Source: an uncultured Hungatella sp. (GTDB lineage Bacteria > Bacillota > Clostridia > Lachnospirales > Lachnospiraceae). Taken from it: a stretch of 39,418 bases of DNA. The DNA lies in assembly GCA_910577935.1 (NCBI GenBank), contig CAJTOT010000030.1, forward strand, positions 1 through 39,418. Direction: 5' to 3'. How positions within the stretch are numbered: the stretch's first letter is position 1; the number at the start of each line of letters is the position of its first letter. Both the position numbers and the translations under genes were made by a program. Below the pieces are notes generated by a model. It was not told the DNA's origin and searched no databases. It saw only the letters and a list, made by a program, of their open reading frames with translations. This document shows positions 1-8,731 of this stretch, one piece after another.

Positions 1-890
1 CCAGATCCAGATCCTTTGCACACAAGTAGAGTATCTCCCTTATATGCATAACATCTTGGTGTTTTTGTCCATCTCGAAGCAATAGTAGCACCATCAACAA
101 TACAACTTGCTCCAGTCATGTATGGAATGCCTTCACCTTCCTCGTTGTAGTCAGATGGGGCAAAGTCTTGACCAGATTGTAGTGTTATTAGCTCACTCAG
201 TTTACGTTTACTCCATTGAGTCGTGTTTGAGGCAGGTGATAATTCTTGAGAGAAAATCGCTCTGATAGCACCTCTTTTATACTTCTTGAGGGCTTCGACA
301 ATCTGACGTTGTTTCTCGATACGGCAATCCAATGTAATCAGAAAATCGGCTATTTTTCTCTGCTCATGAATGTCCTGTGGCAAATAATGTTTTGTCGCAA
401 AAAACTCATCAGTCGGCACATTGAGAAGCCCATGATTTCTTGCTCCCTCTGCAGAAATCATGTATATCTCTCGATACCATTTTAAAGAATCAAAATACGC
501 TTTAATGAAGTCTGTATCATACTTTTTTAACGCAAAACAGATGTAGAGAGTTGAAAGTGCGCCCATTGGATATAGATCCAGACGTTTAATCGAACCAAAA
601 TCAAAACCAACGGAATAACTTTTATTATATGCAAACTCACCGTTTTTAAGAAGATAATAGCCACGCATGTCCTTACTGGCAACTGTTTTATTGAAGTAGC
701 TGATTTGATCAACAAGCCCATCTTTTGAAGAAATAGTCAGCGGAAGGGTTGTTTCGTTATCGGAATTTTTCCTAATTACTCGCTCCGAAAAGTCTGAAAG
801 TTTCTCAACAATCCACTCCCCCTCAAACCCCGGAAACCGCAGCCTAGGCGCATCCTCCCTTTGACCGCTGATTGAGGATATATTCTCCAT
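1..890 (-). CDS. hsdS: Type I restriction enzyme specificity subunit HsdS (partial, C-terminus beyond left edge)
   Basis: HsdS is the DNA-recognition subunit of a type I restriction-modification complex; it guides both methylation by HsdM and cleavage by HsdR. The frame is open from the ATG to the window edge, giving about 296 residues without a stop. The N-terminus has the PRLRFPGFEGEW entry common in HsdS. A first target-recognition domain fills roughly residues 20-185. A conserved helical spacer follows (about 190-230) with EQRKIADFL and a KYKRGAI-like end. A second target-recognition domain then begins at WSKRKLSELI and is cut by the edge. The start lies 2 bases after the hsdM stop, with a GGAGGGGAG ribosome site inside the end of hsdM. 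Short open frames on the other strand here are shadows. The assignment is firm; the recognition sequence cannot be read from this. Confidence 0.93.
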   Translation of the reverse strand, partial: MENISSISGQREDAPRLRFPGFEGEWIVEKLSDFSERVIRKNSDNETTLPLTISSKDGLVDQISYFNKTVASKDMRGYYLLKNGEFAYNKSYSVGFDFGSIKRLDLYPMGALSTLYICFALKKYDTDFIKAYFDSLKWYREIYMISAEGARNHGLLNVPTDEFFATKHYLPQDIHEQRKIADFLITLDCRIEKQRQIVEALKKYKRGAIRAIFSQELSPASNTTQWSKRKLSELITLQSGQDFAPSDYNEEGEGIPYMTGASCIVDGATIASRWTKTPRCYAYKGDTLLVCKGSGS

Positions 891-892
891 GA

Positions 893-2461
893 TTATCTCC
901 CCTCCACTTCAAACGGAAAGTCAAGCCCCAACTCATCAAAATATGGTTTCAGCTGGGCATCAATCGTCTTAATCTCGCTCTGCAATTTTCTTATCTCTGC
1001 AGCGACTTCATTCAAATCAATTTCTTCTTCCGGCTCAAAGGTGTCCACATACCGGGGAATATTCAGATTAAATCCATTTTCTTCAACTTCCTTCATAGTA
1101 GCAACATGAGCAAATTTGTCTACATCCATACGAGCCTCATATGCAGAGGCAATTTTGTCAATATCACTTTCCCGAAGAATATTCTGATTTTTTCCCGCTT
1201 CAAATTCTTTGGAAGCATCAATAAAAAGGATATTGTCCGAATTTCCATTTCTTTCCCTTTTAAGAACAAGTACACACACCGGAATACCAGTTCCAAAAAA
1301 CAAATTTGCCGGAAGACCGATAACTGCATCTAAAACATTCATTTTCTGTATAAGATACTTGCGGATTACTTCTTCTGCCGCTCCGCGAAACAAGACACCA
1401 TGGGGAAGCAGGACAACCGCACGTCCGTCTTCGTCCATATGATAAACCATATGTTGCACAAAAGCGAAATCCGCTTTGCTTTTCGGCGCCAGCTTACCAT
1501 ATTCATTAAAGCGCTCATCTTCCATAAATTTTGTGTCTGCTGACCAGTTTGCTGAATACGGCGGATTTGCCACCTGTACCCGAAATTTCATTTCTCCAAA
1601 ATAATCGTGTTCCAATGTATTGCCATTATAAATATTAAAATTACGGTATGGAACACCCCGCAGAATCATATTCATGCGAGCAAGATTATATGTTGTCGAT
1701 GTCAATTCCTGGCCATAATAATTGCGCACATTGGCATAGTTTTTTAAGCGAAGCAAAAGAGAACCTGAGCCACAGGTGGGATCGGCAGCATCCTTCACGT
1801 CTGTAAGTCCAAGACAGGCAAGGCGACACAGAAGTTCAGCCGGGCCTGATGGAGTGTAAAACTCACCTGCCTTTTTGCCAGCTGTCGCGGCAAACTGCCC
1901 GATCAGATACTCATAAGCATTCCCGAGTACATCAAGTTTGGTATCTTCTACACTGAAATTGATATCATCTATGGCGGCAATAATCTTAGCCATGACAGCA
2001 CTTCTGTCTTTAACCGTATGTCCGAGTTTCGTAGAGTCCAGCTGCATATCAGAAAACAATCCGTCAAAATCCTCCTGAGATTCATTTCCTATAGTGGATT
2101 CCATCAGCGCATTAATTGCTTTCTGTAAAAATTCGATATCAAAAGAGTGGTTTTCAACCATTTTCACCATCTGACAAAAGAGGTAGTGCGGCTCGATCAC
2201 ATATCCAAGATCACGCAGCGCCTCTTCCACAACAGCGTCCTGATATTCTTCATCTGCCCATGCTCCTGCGTAAGCAATCCCATCATCCTTGAGAAGATTT
2301 TCCATATATTTTTCTGTCCTGTCAGACAGATAATAATAGAAAAGCATGCCTAAAATGTAATTTTTAAACTCATATGCCTCCATATTTCCCCTGAGCGCAT
2401 TCGCCATCGTCCAAAGTTTGTTGCAGAGTTCTTTCTGATGGATTTGGATTGATTTATCCAT
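893..2461 (-). CDS. hsdM: Type I restriction-modification DNA methyltransferase subunit HsdM
   Basis: This is the N6-adenine methyltransferase subunit, which uses S-adenosylmethionine and works as an M2S complex with HsdS. An N-terminal helical HsdM domain (about 1-150) leads to FYTP at 201-204, then the SAM-binding motif I DPTCGSG at 227-233 and the catalytic NPPY at 299-302, which is the standard gamma-class order. At 522 residues it is full length for the family. The C-terminal helix (about 485-510) is the usual coiled segment that packs against HsdS. It sits 12 bases after hsdR and 2 bases before hsdS, so all three genes are probably one transcript. All catalytic motifs are intact, so modification should be active if HsdS is complete beyond the window. 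Confidence 0.97.
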   Translation of the reverse strand: MDKSIQIHQKELCNKLWTMANALRGNMEAYEFKNYILGMLFYYYLSDRTEKYMENLLKDDGIAYAGAWADEEYQDAVVEEALRDLGYVIEPHYLFCQMVKMVENHSFDIEFLQKAINALMESTIGNESQEDFDGLFSDMQLDSTKLGHTVKDRSAVMAKIIAAIDDINFSVEDTKLDVLGNAYEYLIGQFAATAGKKAGEFYTPSGPAELLCRLACLGLTDVKDAADPTCGSGSLLLRLKNYANVRNYYGQELTSTTYNLARMNMILRGVPYRNFNIYNGNTLEHDYFGEMKFRVQVANPPYSANWSADTKFMEDERFNEYGKLAPKSKADFAFVQHMVYHMDEDGRAVVLLPHGVLFRGAAEEVIRKYLIQKMNVLDAVIGLPANLFFGTGIPVCVLVLKRERNGNSDNILFIDASKEFEAGKNQNILRESDIDKIASAYEARMDVDKFAHVATMKEVEENGFNLNIPRYVDTFEPEEEIDLNEVAAEIRKLQSEIKTIDAQLKPYFDELGLDFPFEVEGR

Positions 2462-2473
2462 TCTTTAGTCTCC

Positions 2474-5239
2474 TTATTCATATTTTTCTGAATGTTTCCT
2501 GATAAAATCAACAATGCAGTTTACAAGTGATTTCTTTTTCAGCAATGGCAAAGGTTTCTCAATCCGATCTCTTATATTGCCGACGTCCAAGGTTCCGGAA
2601 AATTCATATTCAGAAATAATTTCTGTCAGCATTTTCGAGTTTATATCTTCTCTGTCGGCAAAGGCAGCAATTTCCTTTCTCTTTTCCTCATTTTCGAAAT
2701 CATTATATGCACTATCTATTTTATCTGTACTGTTAAGACCAACGACAACCTCATCGAGGAAGGCTTGTAATATTTCAACCTTGCGGAGAAGCTGAGGATT
2801 ATCTGTTCTTGAAAGTTCTTCTTTGATTTGCTTGATATCATAATCTTTCTGCTCTGCATCCTCAAAGTGAATATTGCGAATTAAATTCATAATATAAGCC
2901 ACATTAATGCGGTCACTTTCCATAAGTTCAATACAAAAATCCACATCATTCAGAACCGATACCACATTTCGGTCATTCATGATTTTTTTATAAAGTGCCT
3001 TATATTTACTCTTGTAATCCTCATGCTCCTGTTCTGACATTAGAAACTGGTCTTTGTCAAAACTAAACTCAACAAAAGTTTTCAGTGATTGCAGATACTT
3101 TGTCAATTCACGGAATGTCAGCACAAATATACGCTGTTCATTGTCATCCTGCATAGTATCAATTGCCTCCGGTGACGGGGCAATCTCTTTGAGCTTAATG
3201 ACCATCTCATTAAACTTCTCAACAAAATATTCATAAGAAGGAACTAATGCGGCTTCTGGATGTCCTTTGGAAAATACTGTAAGAGCCTCATCTGTCTGCT
3301 TTTTTAAGTTTCGATAGCAAATTATGATGCCAAACGGCTTCGTTTCTTTTTCTACACGATTGGTACGGGAATAAGCCTGAAGCAAATCATGGTATTTTAA
3401 ATCCTTGTCCACATAAAGAACCTGGAGAGGCTTACTGTCAAAGCCGGTGAGAAACATATTCACAACAAGCAAAATATCCAACGACTTTGTCTTTTTTCCC
3501 TTCACCCGATCCGATATATCCTTGTGATAGGCAGAAAATGTGTCAGTTGAAAAATTGGTATTATACATTTCATTGTAATTCTTGATGATACGTTCTAAAG
3601 CATCCCGGCTGTGTTCGTCTTTTCCCTCAGATTCTTCATTTTGTCCGAATGAAAAAATTCCACTGATATTCAGGTCATGCTTAATCTGCCCAAAAATATC
3701 ATAATACTTAATCAACGCCTCAATAGAAGAAACCGCAAAAATTGCCGTGTATTGTCCATTACGGGTTTTTGATTTGTGATTCTGGACAATGTGATTTGCA
3801 ATCAATGACATCCTTTCATCGTGAAGATATAATTCTCCCACATCAATGGCATCCGCAACTGTAGGATCAGCCCAGTCAAAATCGCCTTTTAGTGTATTAA
3901 TATACTCAATGTGGAAACCAAGAACATTATTATCAAAAATTGCATCTTTAATAAGATAATTATGCAGACATTCTCCAAAAAGCATGTCTGTTGTCTGAGT
4001 GATTTTTCCCTCGGTTTTCCCATTTACTTCAAAACGCGGTGTGCCGGTAAAGCCAAAAAACTGGGCTCTTTGAAAATGCCTGACAATATCTTTGTGCATA
4101 TCTCCAAACTGGGATCGGTGGCATTCATCCACTATGAATACTACTTTTTCATCCTTGTATATATTCATAATATCCATATATTGCGGACGCCTCACAGCAT
4201 TGGACATTTTTTGTATTGTAGTAACAATAAGCTGTCGATTTTTATCTTGCATCTGTTTTACAAGAACATCTGTTCTGTCAGTGGTGTCAACCGCCCCTGC
4301 TTCAAATTTATTAAATTCTTCCGTTGTCTGGGAATCCAAATCTTTGCGGTCAACCAAAAAAATAACTTTTTTAATATTAGAGCCGGCCGCAAGGATTTGC
4401 GCCGTTTTAAAAGAAGTCAAAGTCTTTCCCGCGCCGGTAGTATGCCAGATATAGGCATTCCGATTTGTCAATGCTGCCTGACGTACAAGAGCTTCGACTG
4501 CATATACCTGATAAGGACGCATTACCATGAGATTTTTATCTGCGTCATTTAAAATCATATAGCGTGTAAACATTTTGATTATATGATCGCGGGCAAGAAA
4601 ACTGAGAGAAAAATCTTTCAGGTTTGTAATTCGCACATTGTTAAAATCTGTCCAGAAAAACGCAAGGCTGTGCATCCACCCTCTATCAGAATTTGCAAAA
4701 TATTTCGTATCTACACCGTTGGACACAACAAAAAGTTGTGTATAATGATATAAACCGGTAAAAGAATGTTTTTTATATCTGCCCATAATCTGGTTTACAG
4801 CTTCTCGGATATCAATCCCTCTACGTTTCAATTCCACGTGGATGAGCGGAAGCCCATTCACAAGAATAAGGACATCATAGCGGTTTATATATCTGCCTGC
4901 CATAGTTGTCTGATGCGTCACCTGGAAAATATTTTTCATATAATCAGAATCAAATAATGATAGATAAACTTTCGTTCCGTCCTCACGTTCCAGAATAAAT
5001 TTATCTCTTAAAATTTTGGCGCTCTGAAAGACGGACTTCCCAAACATATGATTAAATATCCTCTCCCACTCCTTGCCTGTCAGCGGAGAACTCAGCTTTG
5101 CCTTATTAAATTTTTCGAATTGTATTTTAAAATTTTCAATCAGCCTACCATAATCTGGTATCTGAACAGATGTATACCCCTGCTTATTTAATTGCTCAAT
5201 AAACTGCATTTCAAGCTCTGCTTCACTTTGGTATGCCAT
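2474..5239 (-). CDS. hsdR: Type I restriction endonuclease subunit HsdR
   Basis: HsdR is the ATP-dependent translocase and nuclease subunit of the type I complex. An N-terminal PD-(D/E)xK nuclease domain shows D122 in YDVLILVNG and E136-x-K138 in HVELKRR. The superfamily 2 motor follows, with Walker A HTTGAGKT at 266-273, the DEAD-like box DECH at 371-374, and a FTGTPRF motif III. The QAYSRTNRV stretch near 635-645 is motif VI. At 921 residues it is near the lower end of the usual size, with no missing motif. The ATG follows CCGGAGATAAAG. It is first in the order R-M-S and lies 47 bases downstream of the VWA gene on the same strand. Its base composition is clearly AT-richer than the genes upstream, which suggests a separate, acquired origin. 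Confidence 0.96.
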   Translation of the reverse strand: MAYQSEAELEMQFIEQLNKQGYTSVQIPDYGRLIENFKIQFEKFNKAKLSSPLTGKEWERIFNHMFGKSVFQSAKILRDKFILEREDGTKVYLSLFDSDYMKNIFQVTHQTTMAGRYINRYDVLILVNGLPLIHVELKRRGIDIREAVNQIMGRYKKHSFTGLYHYTQLFVVSNGVDTKYFANSDRGWMHSLAFFWTDFNNVRITNLKDFSLSFLARDHIIKMFTRYMILNDADKNLMVMRPYQVYAVEALVRQAALTNRNAYIWHTTGAGKTLTSFKTAQILAAGSNIKKVIFLVDRKDLDSQTTEEFNKFEAGAVDTTDRTDVLVKQMQDKNRQLIVTTIQKMSNAVRRPQYMDIMNIYKDEKVVFIVDECHRSQFGDMHKDIVRHFQRAQFFGFTGTPRFEVNGKTEGKITQTTDMLFGECLHNYLIKDAIFDNNVLGFHIEYINTLKGDFDWADPTVADAIDVGELYLHDERMSLIANHIVQNHKSKTRNGQYTAIFAVSSIEALIKYYDIFGQIKHDLNISGIFSFGQNEESEGKDEHSRDALERIIKNYNEMYNTNFSTDTFSAYHKDISDRVKGKKTKSLDILLVVNMFLTGFDSKPLQVLYVDKDLKYHDLLQAYSRTNRVEKETKPFGIIICYRNLKKQTDEALTVFSKGHPEAALVPSYEYFVEKFNEMVIKLKEIAPSPEAIDTMQDDNEQRIFVLTFRELTKYLQSLKTFVEFSFDKDQFLMSEQEHEDYKSKYKALYKKIMNDRNVVSVLNDVDFCIELMESDRINVAYIMNLIRNIHFEDAEQKDYDIKQIKEELSRTDNPQLLRKVEILQAFLDEVVVGLNSTDKIDSAYNDFENEEKRKEIAAFADREDINSKMLTEIISEYEFSGTLDVGNIRDRIEKPLPLLKKKSLVNCIVDFIRKHSEKYE

Positions 5240-5286
5240 ATCTTTATCTCCGGTTCGCCGCTAATCAAAGTATTCTATATCCGTCT

Positions 5287-6465
5287 TCACTCCCCCATCC
5301 CAGCCAGATCCTGCCCCTTCAAAGCCCTCTCCAACAGCTCCGGCAGCTTCTGGGGATTGCAGGCGAAACAGGGAATCCCCATCCTCGCCACCTTCTCCGC
5401 CATCTGGGCGTCATAGTACGGGGTTCCGCCGTCGGCGATAGCCAGCAGGCACACCACCGTGACCCCGCTCTCCTTCAGCTCTCCCAGCCTCCTGGCGAGA
5501 GCCGCCCTGTTTCCGCCCTCCATAAGGTCGCTGACCAGGAAAAACAGGGTCTTCTTTGGATTCTCCACAAACCGGCTGCAGTAGGCCACGGATTTGTCGA
5601 TGTCCGTGCCTCCGCCCAGCTGGAAGCCGAACAGCAGATCCACCGGGTCATCGCATTTTTCTGTCAGATCCACCACCTGGGTGTCAAAGGCCACAATCCT
5701 GGTCTTCACCGACGCCATGCTGGCCAGGATACAGCTTATAATGGATGAGTAGATCACCGACTCCCCCATGGAGCCGCTCTGGTCCACATCCAGGATAATG
5801 GTGTACTTGTTTGCCGCCGTGGTGGAGGTGCGGTCGAAGAAATAGTAGTGCTCCGGAATAATTTTCTTTAACTCCGGCCTGTAGTTTTTGATCCCACGGC
5901 GTATGGTGGTGGGAAAATCAAGGGCAGAGGCAGAGGGGATGGGCGAGTGCTGCCGCTTGTTCACCGCCGCGGTCACCGCTCTCCTTATGTCGCTCTCCAG
6001 CAGCTTGTTGATCTCCTCCACGATCTTCTTCATAAACTCCCGGACGCTCTCCTTGCTCCGCTTTGGAACCTGGTCCTTCAGCATCAGGATGGTGGTGGCC
6101 AGATTCATGTCCGGCTCCAGATTCTCCAGAAGCTCCGGCTCAAAGATCAGCTGCTTTAATCCGCACCTCTCCATGGCGTCCGCCTGGACGATCTTCACCA
6201 GATCCTTGTCAAACAGCGTCCGCACATCCCCCAGCCACCTGGTAATCTGAGGGTTGGAGGGTCCGCGGCCCGCTCCTCTCCCCCCTGGGCCGAAGCCTCC
6301 CTGGGCGGTGTTGTTGTAGATACATGCCAGGGCCTGGTCCATGAGCCATTGCTCCTTGGAAAGCTCTAACCCCTGCCCTCCGTTCATATTGCCGAACCCG
6401 TCGTCGCTCTCCTGTCCCAGGATCAGCCGCCAGCGGGTCATCCGCTCCTTTAATCTATCGTCCAT
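5287..6465 (-). CDS. VWA-domain protein of a SWIM/MoxR/DUF5682/VWA module
   Basis: This protein of about 392 residues ends in a von Willebrand factor A domain. The metal-ion-dependent adhesion site is visible as D228-x-S230-x-S232 in DVDQSGSMG, with GGGTDI and a LVSDLMEGG strand further on. The N-terminal 215 residues are helical with a glycine-rich loop near 56-68. No signal peptide or membrane segment is seen, so it is cytoplasmic. In MoxR-VWA pairs the VWA protein usually binds the substrate or adaptor through its metal site while the AAA+ partner remodels it. The ATG was chosen because it starts at MDDRLKERMTRWRL, 7 bases after the DUF5682 stop. An upstream TTG at 6492 with GGAGG only 3 bases away is the alternative. 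It is last in the five-gene operon and 47 bases before hsdR. Confidence 0.88.
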   Translation of the reverse strand: MDDRLKERMTRWRLILGQESDDGFGNMNGGQGLELSKEQWLMDQALACIYNNTAQGGFGPGGRGAGRGPSNPQITRWLGDVRTLFDKDLVKIVQADAMERCGLKQLIFEPELLENLEPDMNLATTILMLKDQVPKRSKESVREFMKKIVEEINKLLESDIRRAVTAAVNKRQHSPIPSASALDFPTTIRRGIKNYRPELKKIIPEHYYFFDRTSTTAANKYTIILDVDQSGSMGESVIYSSIISCILASMASVKTRIVAFDTQVVDLTEKCDDPVDLLFGFQLGGGTDIDKSVAYCSRFVENPKKTLFFLVSDLMEGGNRAALARRLGELKESGVTVVCLLAIADGGTPYYDAQMAEKVARMGIPCFACNPQKLPELLERALKGQDLAGMGE

Positions 6466-6472
6466 TCTATTG

Positions 6473-8731
6473 TCAGATGTCTCCAAAATCAAAGTCCTCC
6501 AGTCCTTCCAGCATCTCCATGGCCTCTTCGTCCAGCGTCCCGCCCAGCGCCTCGCTCACCTGCTCCGGATTCACCTGCCAGATTTCTCCCAGATTCTCCG
6601 CGATCTGATTTTTTTCCAGAGATGAAAAATCCGCAAAGGCGCGCCTGAGAAACAAAAGGGCTCTCTTAAATTCTTCCTCGTCCAGGGTGTCCAGATATCC
6701 GCTTAATTTCTCCCACAGGGTGAGCCGGGCGATGAGAGCGTAATGATTTCTGGAAGAGAGGCCCGCAAACCATCCGGCCCCCAGTTCCGCGGGAATTCCT
6801 CTTGACAGGCGCCTCTCCACTTCCCGGCCCAGCTCCTGGCTGTCCATAATCCCCTGTTCCAGGAGGATAGACGCCGCCAGTCCTGAAAGGCGGGTGTTTA
6901 AATCGTCTCTGGCAGCGATCTGGGCGAGAACCCCTGTAAATCTGTCCCTGTCCAGAAAGTCGTGGGCCACGCTGACCGCCGCGAGGCGGCCTATGGCCGG
7001 GGCAAGCCTTCCCGCCGCCTGGTCGTCACAGGCGCACTCTCCCGGCAGAATGAGGCACGCCCGAAGAAACAGCTGGGAGAGGATGGGGAGCAGAGGAGTC
7101 CTGTCAAGCCGGCGGATATCCCCGTAGAGGATCACCACGGACAGGCTTTCCGCCGTGTCCGCCAGCTCCGGCACCGTGGCGGCCTCCACCGCCATGGCCT
7201 GCAGCATCTCAAGGGCAGATGTGACCATCACCGGCATGCCGCAGTAGAAAGCCTCCTCCACGACGGCGGCGATCTGGGAAATCCCCTGGCAGTCCTCCAT
7301 CTGGCTCTTGAGTTCAAAAGCCGCCGCCTGCTCCACCGTGTCCCCCTTAAGCACCGCCTCGACAATCTGTATCTCCGCCTCGGGAGTCCATCTCAGATTC
7401 CACAGCTCCGCCCAGGTGGCATTGTCCTGTCTCACCTCCTGTATGGCGGCAAACTGGATTTTCAGCACTCTCAACCTGTGGAGGAAAAAGGACCTCTCTA
7501 AGTCCAGAAACGCCGCCTTCTTCGTCTTCACCCGCAGCTTCTCCCTCAAATCAAGGGACAACTCGGCGCCTGTGACAGACTTATATTTTTCCAGCTTCAG
7601 CTCTTTTAATTTCAGATAAAAATCACTCTGGATGGAAGTCCGGCTCACCCCCTGGGGAAGGCTTCCTATCTTTGTCCCGATCTCCGTGTCCGCCGCGGCA
7701 AGAGCTATCTCCGAGAAAGCGCCGTGTCCCATACAGGTCACCGCCCCGTCTCTCAGATCTTTTAAGGCCGGAATCCGGCTGTCGTGAAGTGCCGCCAGGG
7801 CCGAGGACAGCCTGGCAGCCTCGATGACCTCCGCCGACGAGACCAGGCCCCCGTGCTCTCTCTGGAAAGCCGCAAGACCCGTAAGGTATCGCCTGGCGCC
7901 GTAGTCCGGCTCCTTCCTTAAGAACCCATGCCAAAGATACTCATAGTAGGCCGGTGCATGGTTTCCCGCCCCGTAGCCGGAGCGCTCCGACAGCCGGTAG
8001 TAGGAATAGGGCATAAGGGTCTTCATGGACTCCAGCCGGGGCAGCGCCTTCATCTCCTTGTCTGTCATGGCCGGAAGGTCTCCCAGAATCCCTTCCACAT
8101 GGTAGGCGCCTGTGACCACCGCGATGTCCTCCGGAGCCAGCCCTTCCTTCACGGCGTCCCGGATCTGCCTTCTCATGTATGCCTCTCTCACCAGGTTCTC
8201 TTCATAGCCGCCCCTGCCTGCGGACTCCAGCAGCCTCAGGGACCGCCCGAATTCCTTCGCCCCCTTCTCGTATGCCGAAAAATCTTCCGCCTGCTCCATG
8301 GTCCTCTCCCAGAAAGTCTCATGGTCCTTGTCCAGGGAACACTCATCCAGGGCGCGGTACACGTCGAATTCCTCCGTCGGCTTTCCGCCCGCTTCCTCCG
8401 CCGCCCTTATCCCCAGAAACACGTCTGAGGGGAGGTCGCAGAACCGGCACGGGCACCCGTGTTCCCTGGCCCACAAAAGAGCCTGATACTCCGGTGAGTA
8501 CTCCGCGAAGGGGTACAGAAGCGTCCTGATGGGAAGCTCCTTGGTGTAAGCCATCACCGCCACCGGGGGCTGCACCTGTTCATCCCCCAGATCCTCCAGC
8601 AGTTTAGTAAAATCCGACGGCCCCTCGATGAGCACCAGACGGGGGCTGGCCTGGTCCAGAAACTGCCTGACATAATAAGCTCCCGCGGGAGACAGGTGGC
8701 GGATTCCAAATACAAAAGGCCCTCTCTCCAT
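6473..8731 (-). CDS. DUF5682-type protein, TraB/ChaN/EreA-like fold suspected
   Basis: About 752 residues, matching from memory the DUF5682 family that travels with MoxR, VWA and SWIM genes. The N-terminal part has G9-x-x-H12, then VLIEGP with E36, a YPFAEYSPE block at 73-81, R182-E-x-x-M186, and G208-x-x-H211 in TGAYHVEG. Paired GxxH motifs with an intervening glutamate and an R-(N/D/E)-xx-M helix recall the TraB/Tiki/EreA/ChaN superfamily, which contains metal-dependent hydrolases and haem binders; that link is inference. The C-terminal half is long and helical. The ATG forms TGATG with the MoxR stop, indicating translational coupling. A longer open frame reaching 9037 exists, but its first 102 codons are only the MoxR gene read in another frame. 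No signal peptide is visible. Confidence 0.85.
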   Translation of the reverse strand: MERGPFVFGIRHLSPAGAYYVRQFLDQASPRLVLIEGPSDFTKLLEDLGDEQVQPPVAVMAYTKELPIRTLLYPFAEYSPEYQALLWAREHGCPCRFCDLPSDVFLGIRAAEEAGGKPTEEFDVYRALDECSLDKDHETFWERTMEQAEDFSAYEKGAKEFGRSLRLLESAGRGGYEENLVREAYMRRQIRDAVKEGLAPEDIAVVTGAYHVEGILGDLPAMTDKEMKALPRLESMKTLMPYSYYRLSERSGYGAGNHAPAYYEYLWHGFLRKEPDYGARRYLTGLAAFQREHGGLVSSAEVIEAARLSSALAALHDSRIPALKDLRDGAVTCMGHGAFSEIALAAADTEIGTKIGSLPQGVSRTSIQSDFYLKLKELKLEKYKSVTGAELSLDLREKLRVKTKKAAFLDLERSFFLHRLRVLKIQFAAIQEVRQDNATWAELWNLRWTPEAEIQIVEAVLKGDTVEQAAAFELKSQMEDCQGISQIAAVVEEAFYCGMPVMVTSALEMLQAMAVEAATVPELADTAESLSVVILYGDIRRLDRTPLLPILSQLFLRACLILPGECACDDQAAGRLAPAIGRLAAVSVAHDFLDRDRFTGVLAQIAARDDLNTRLSGLAASILLEQGIMDSQELGREVERRLSRGIPAELGAGWFAGLSSRNHYALIARLTLWEKLSGYLDTLDEEEFKRALLFLRRAFADFSSLEKNQIAENLGEIWQVNPEQVSEALGGTLDEEAMEMLEGLEDFDFGDI

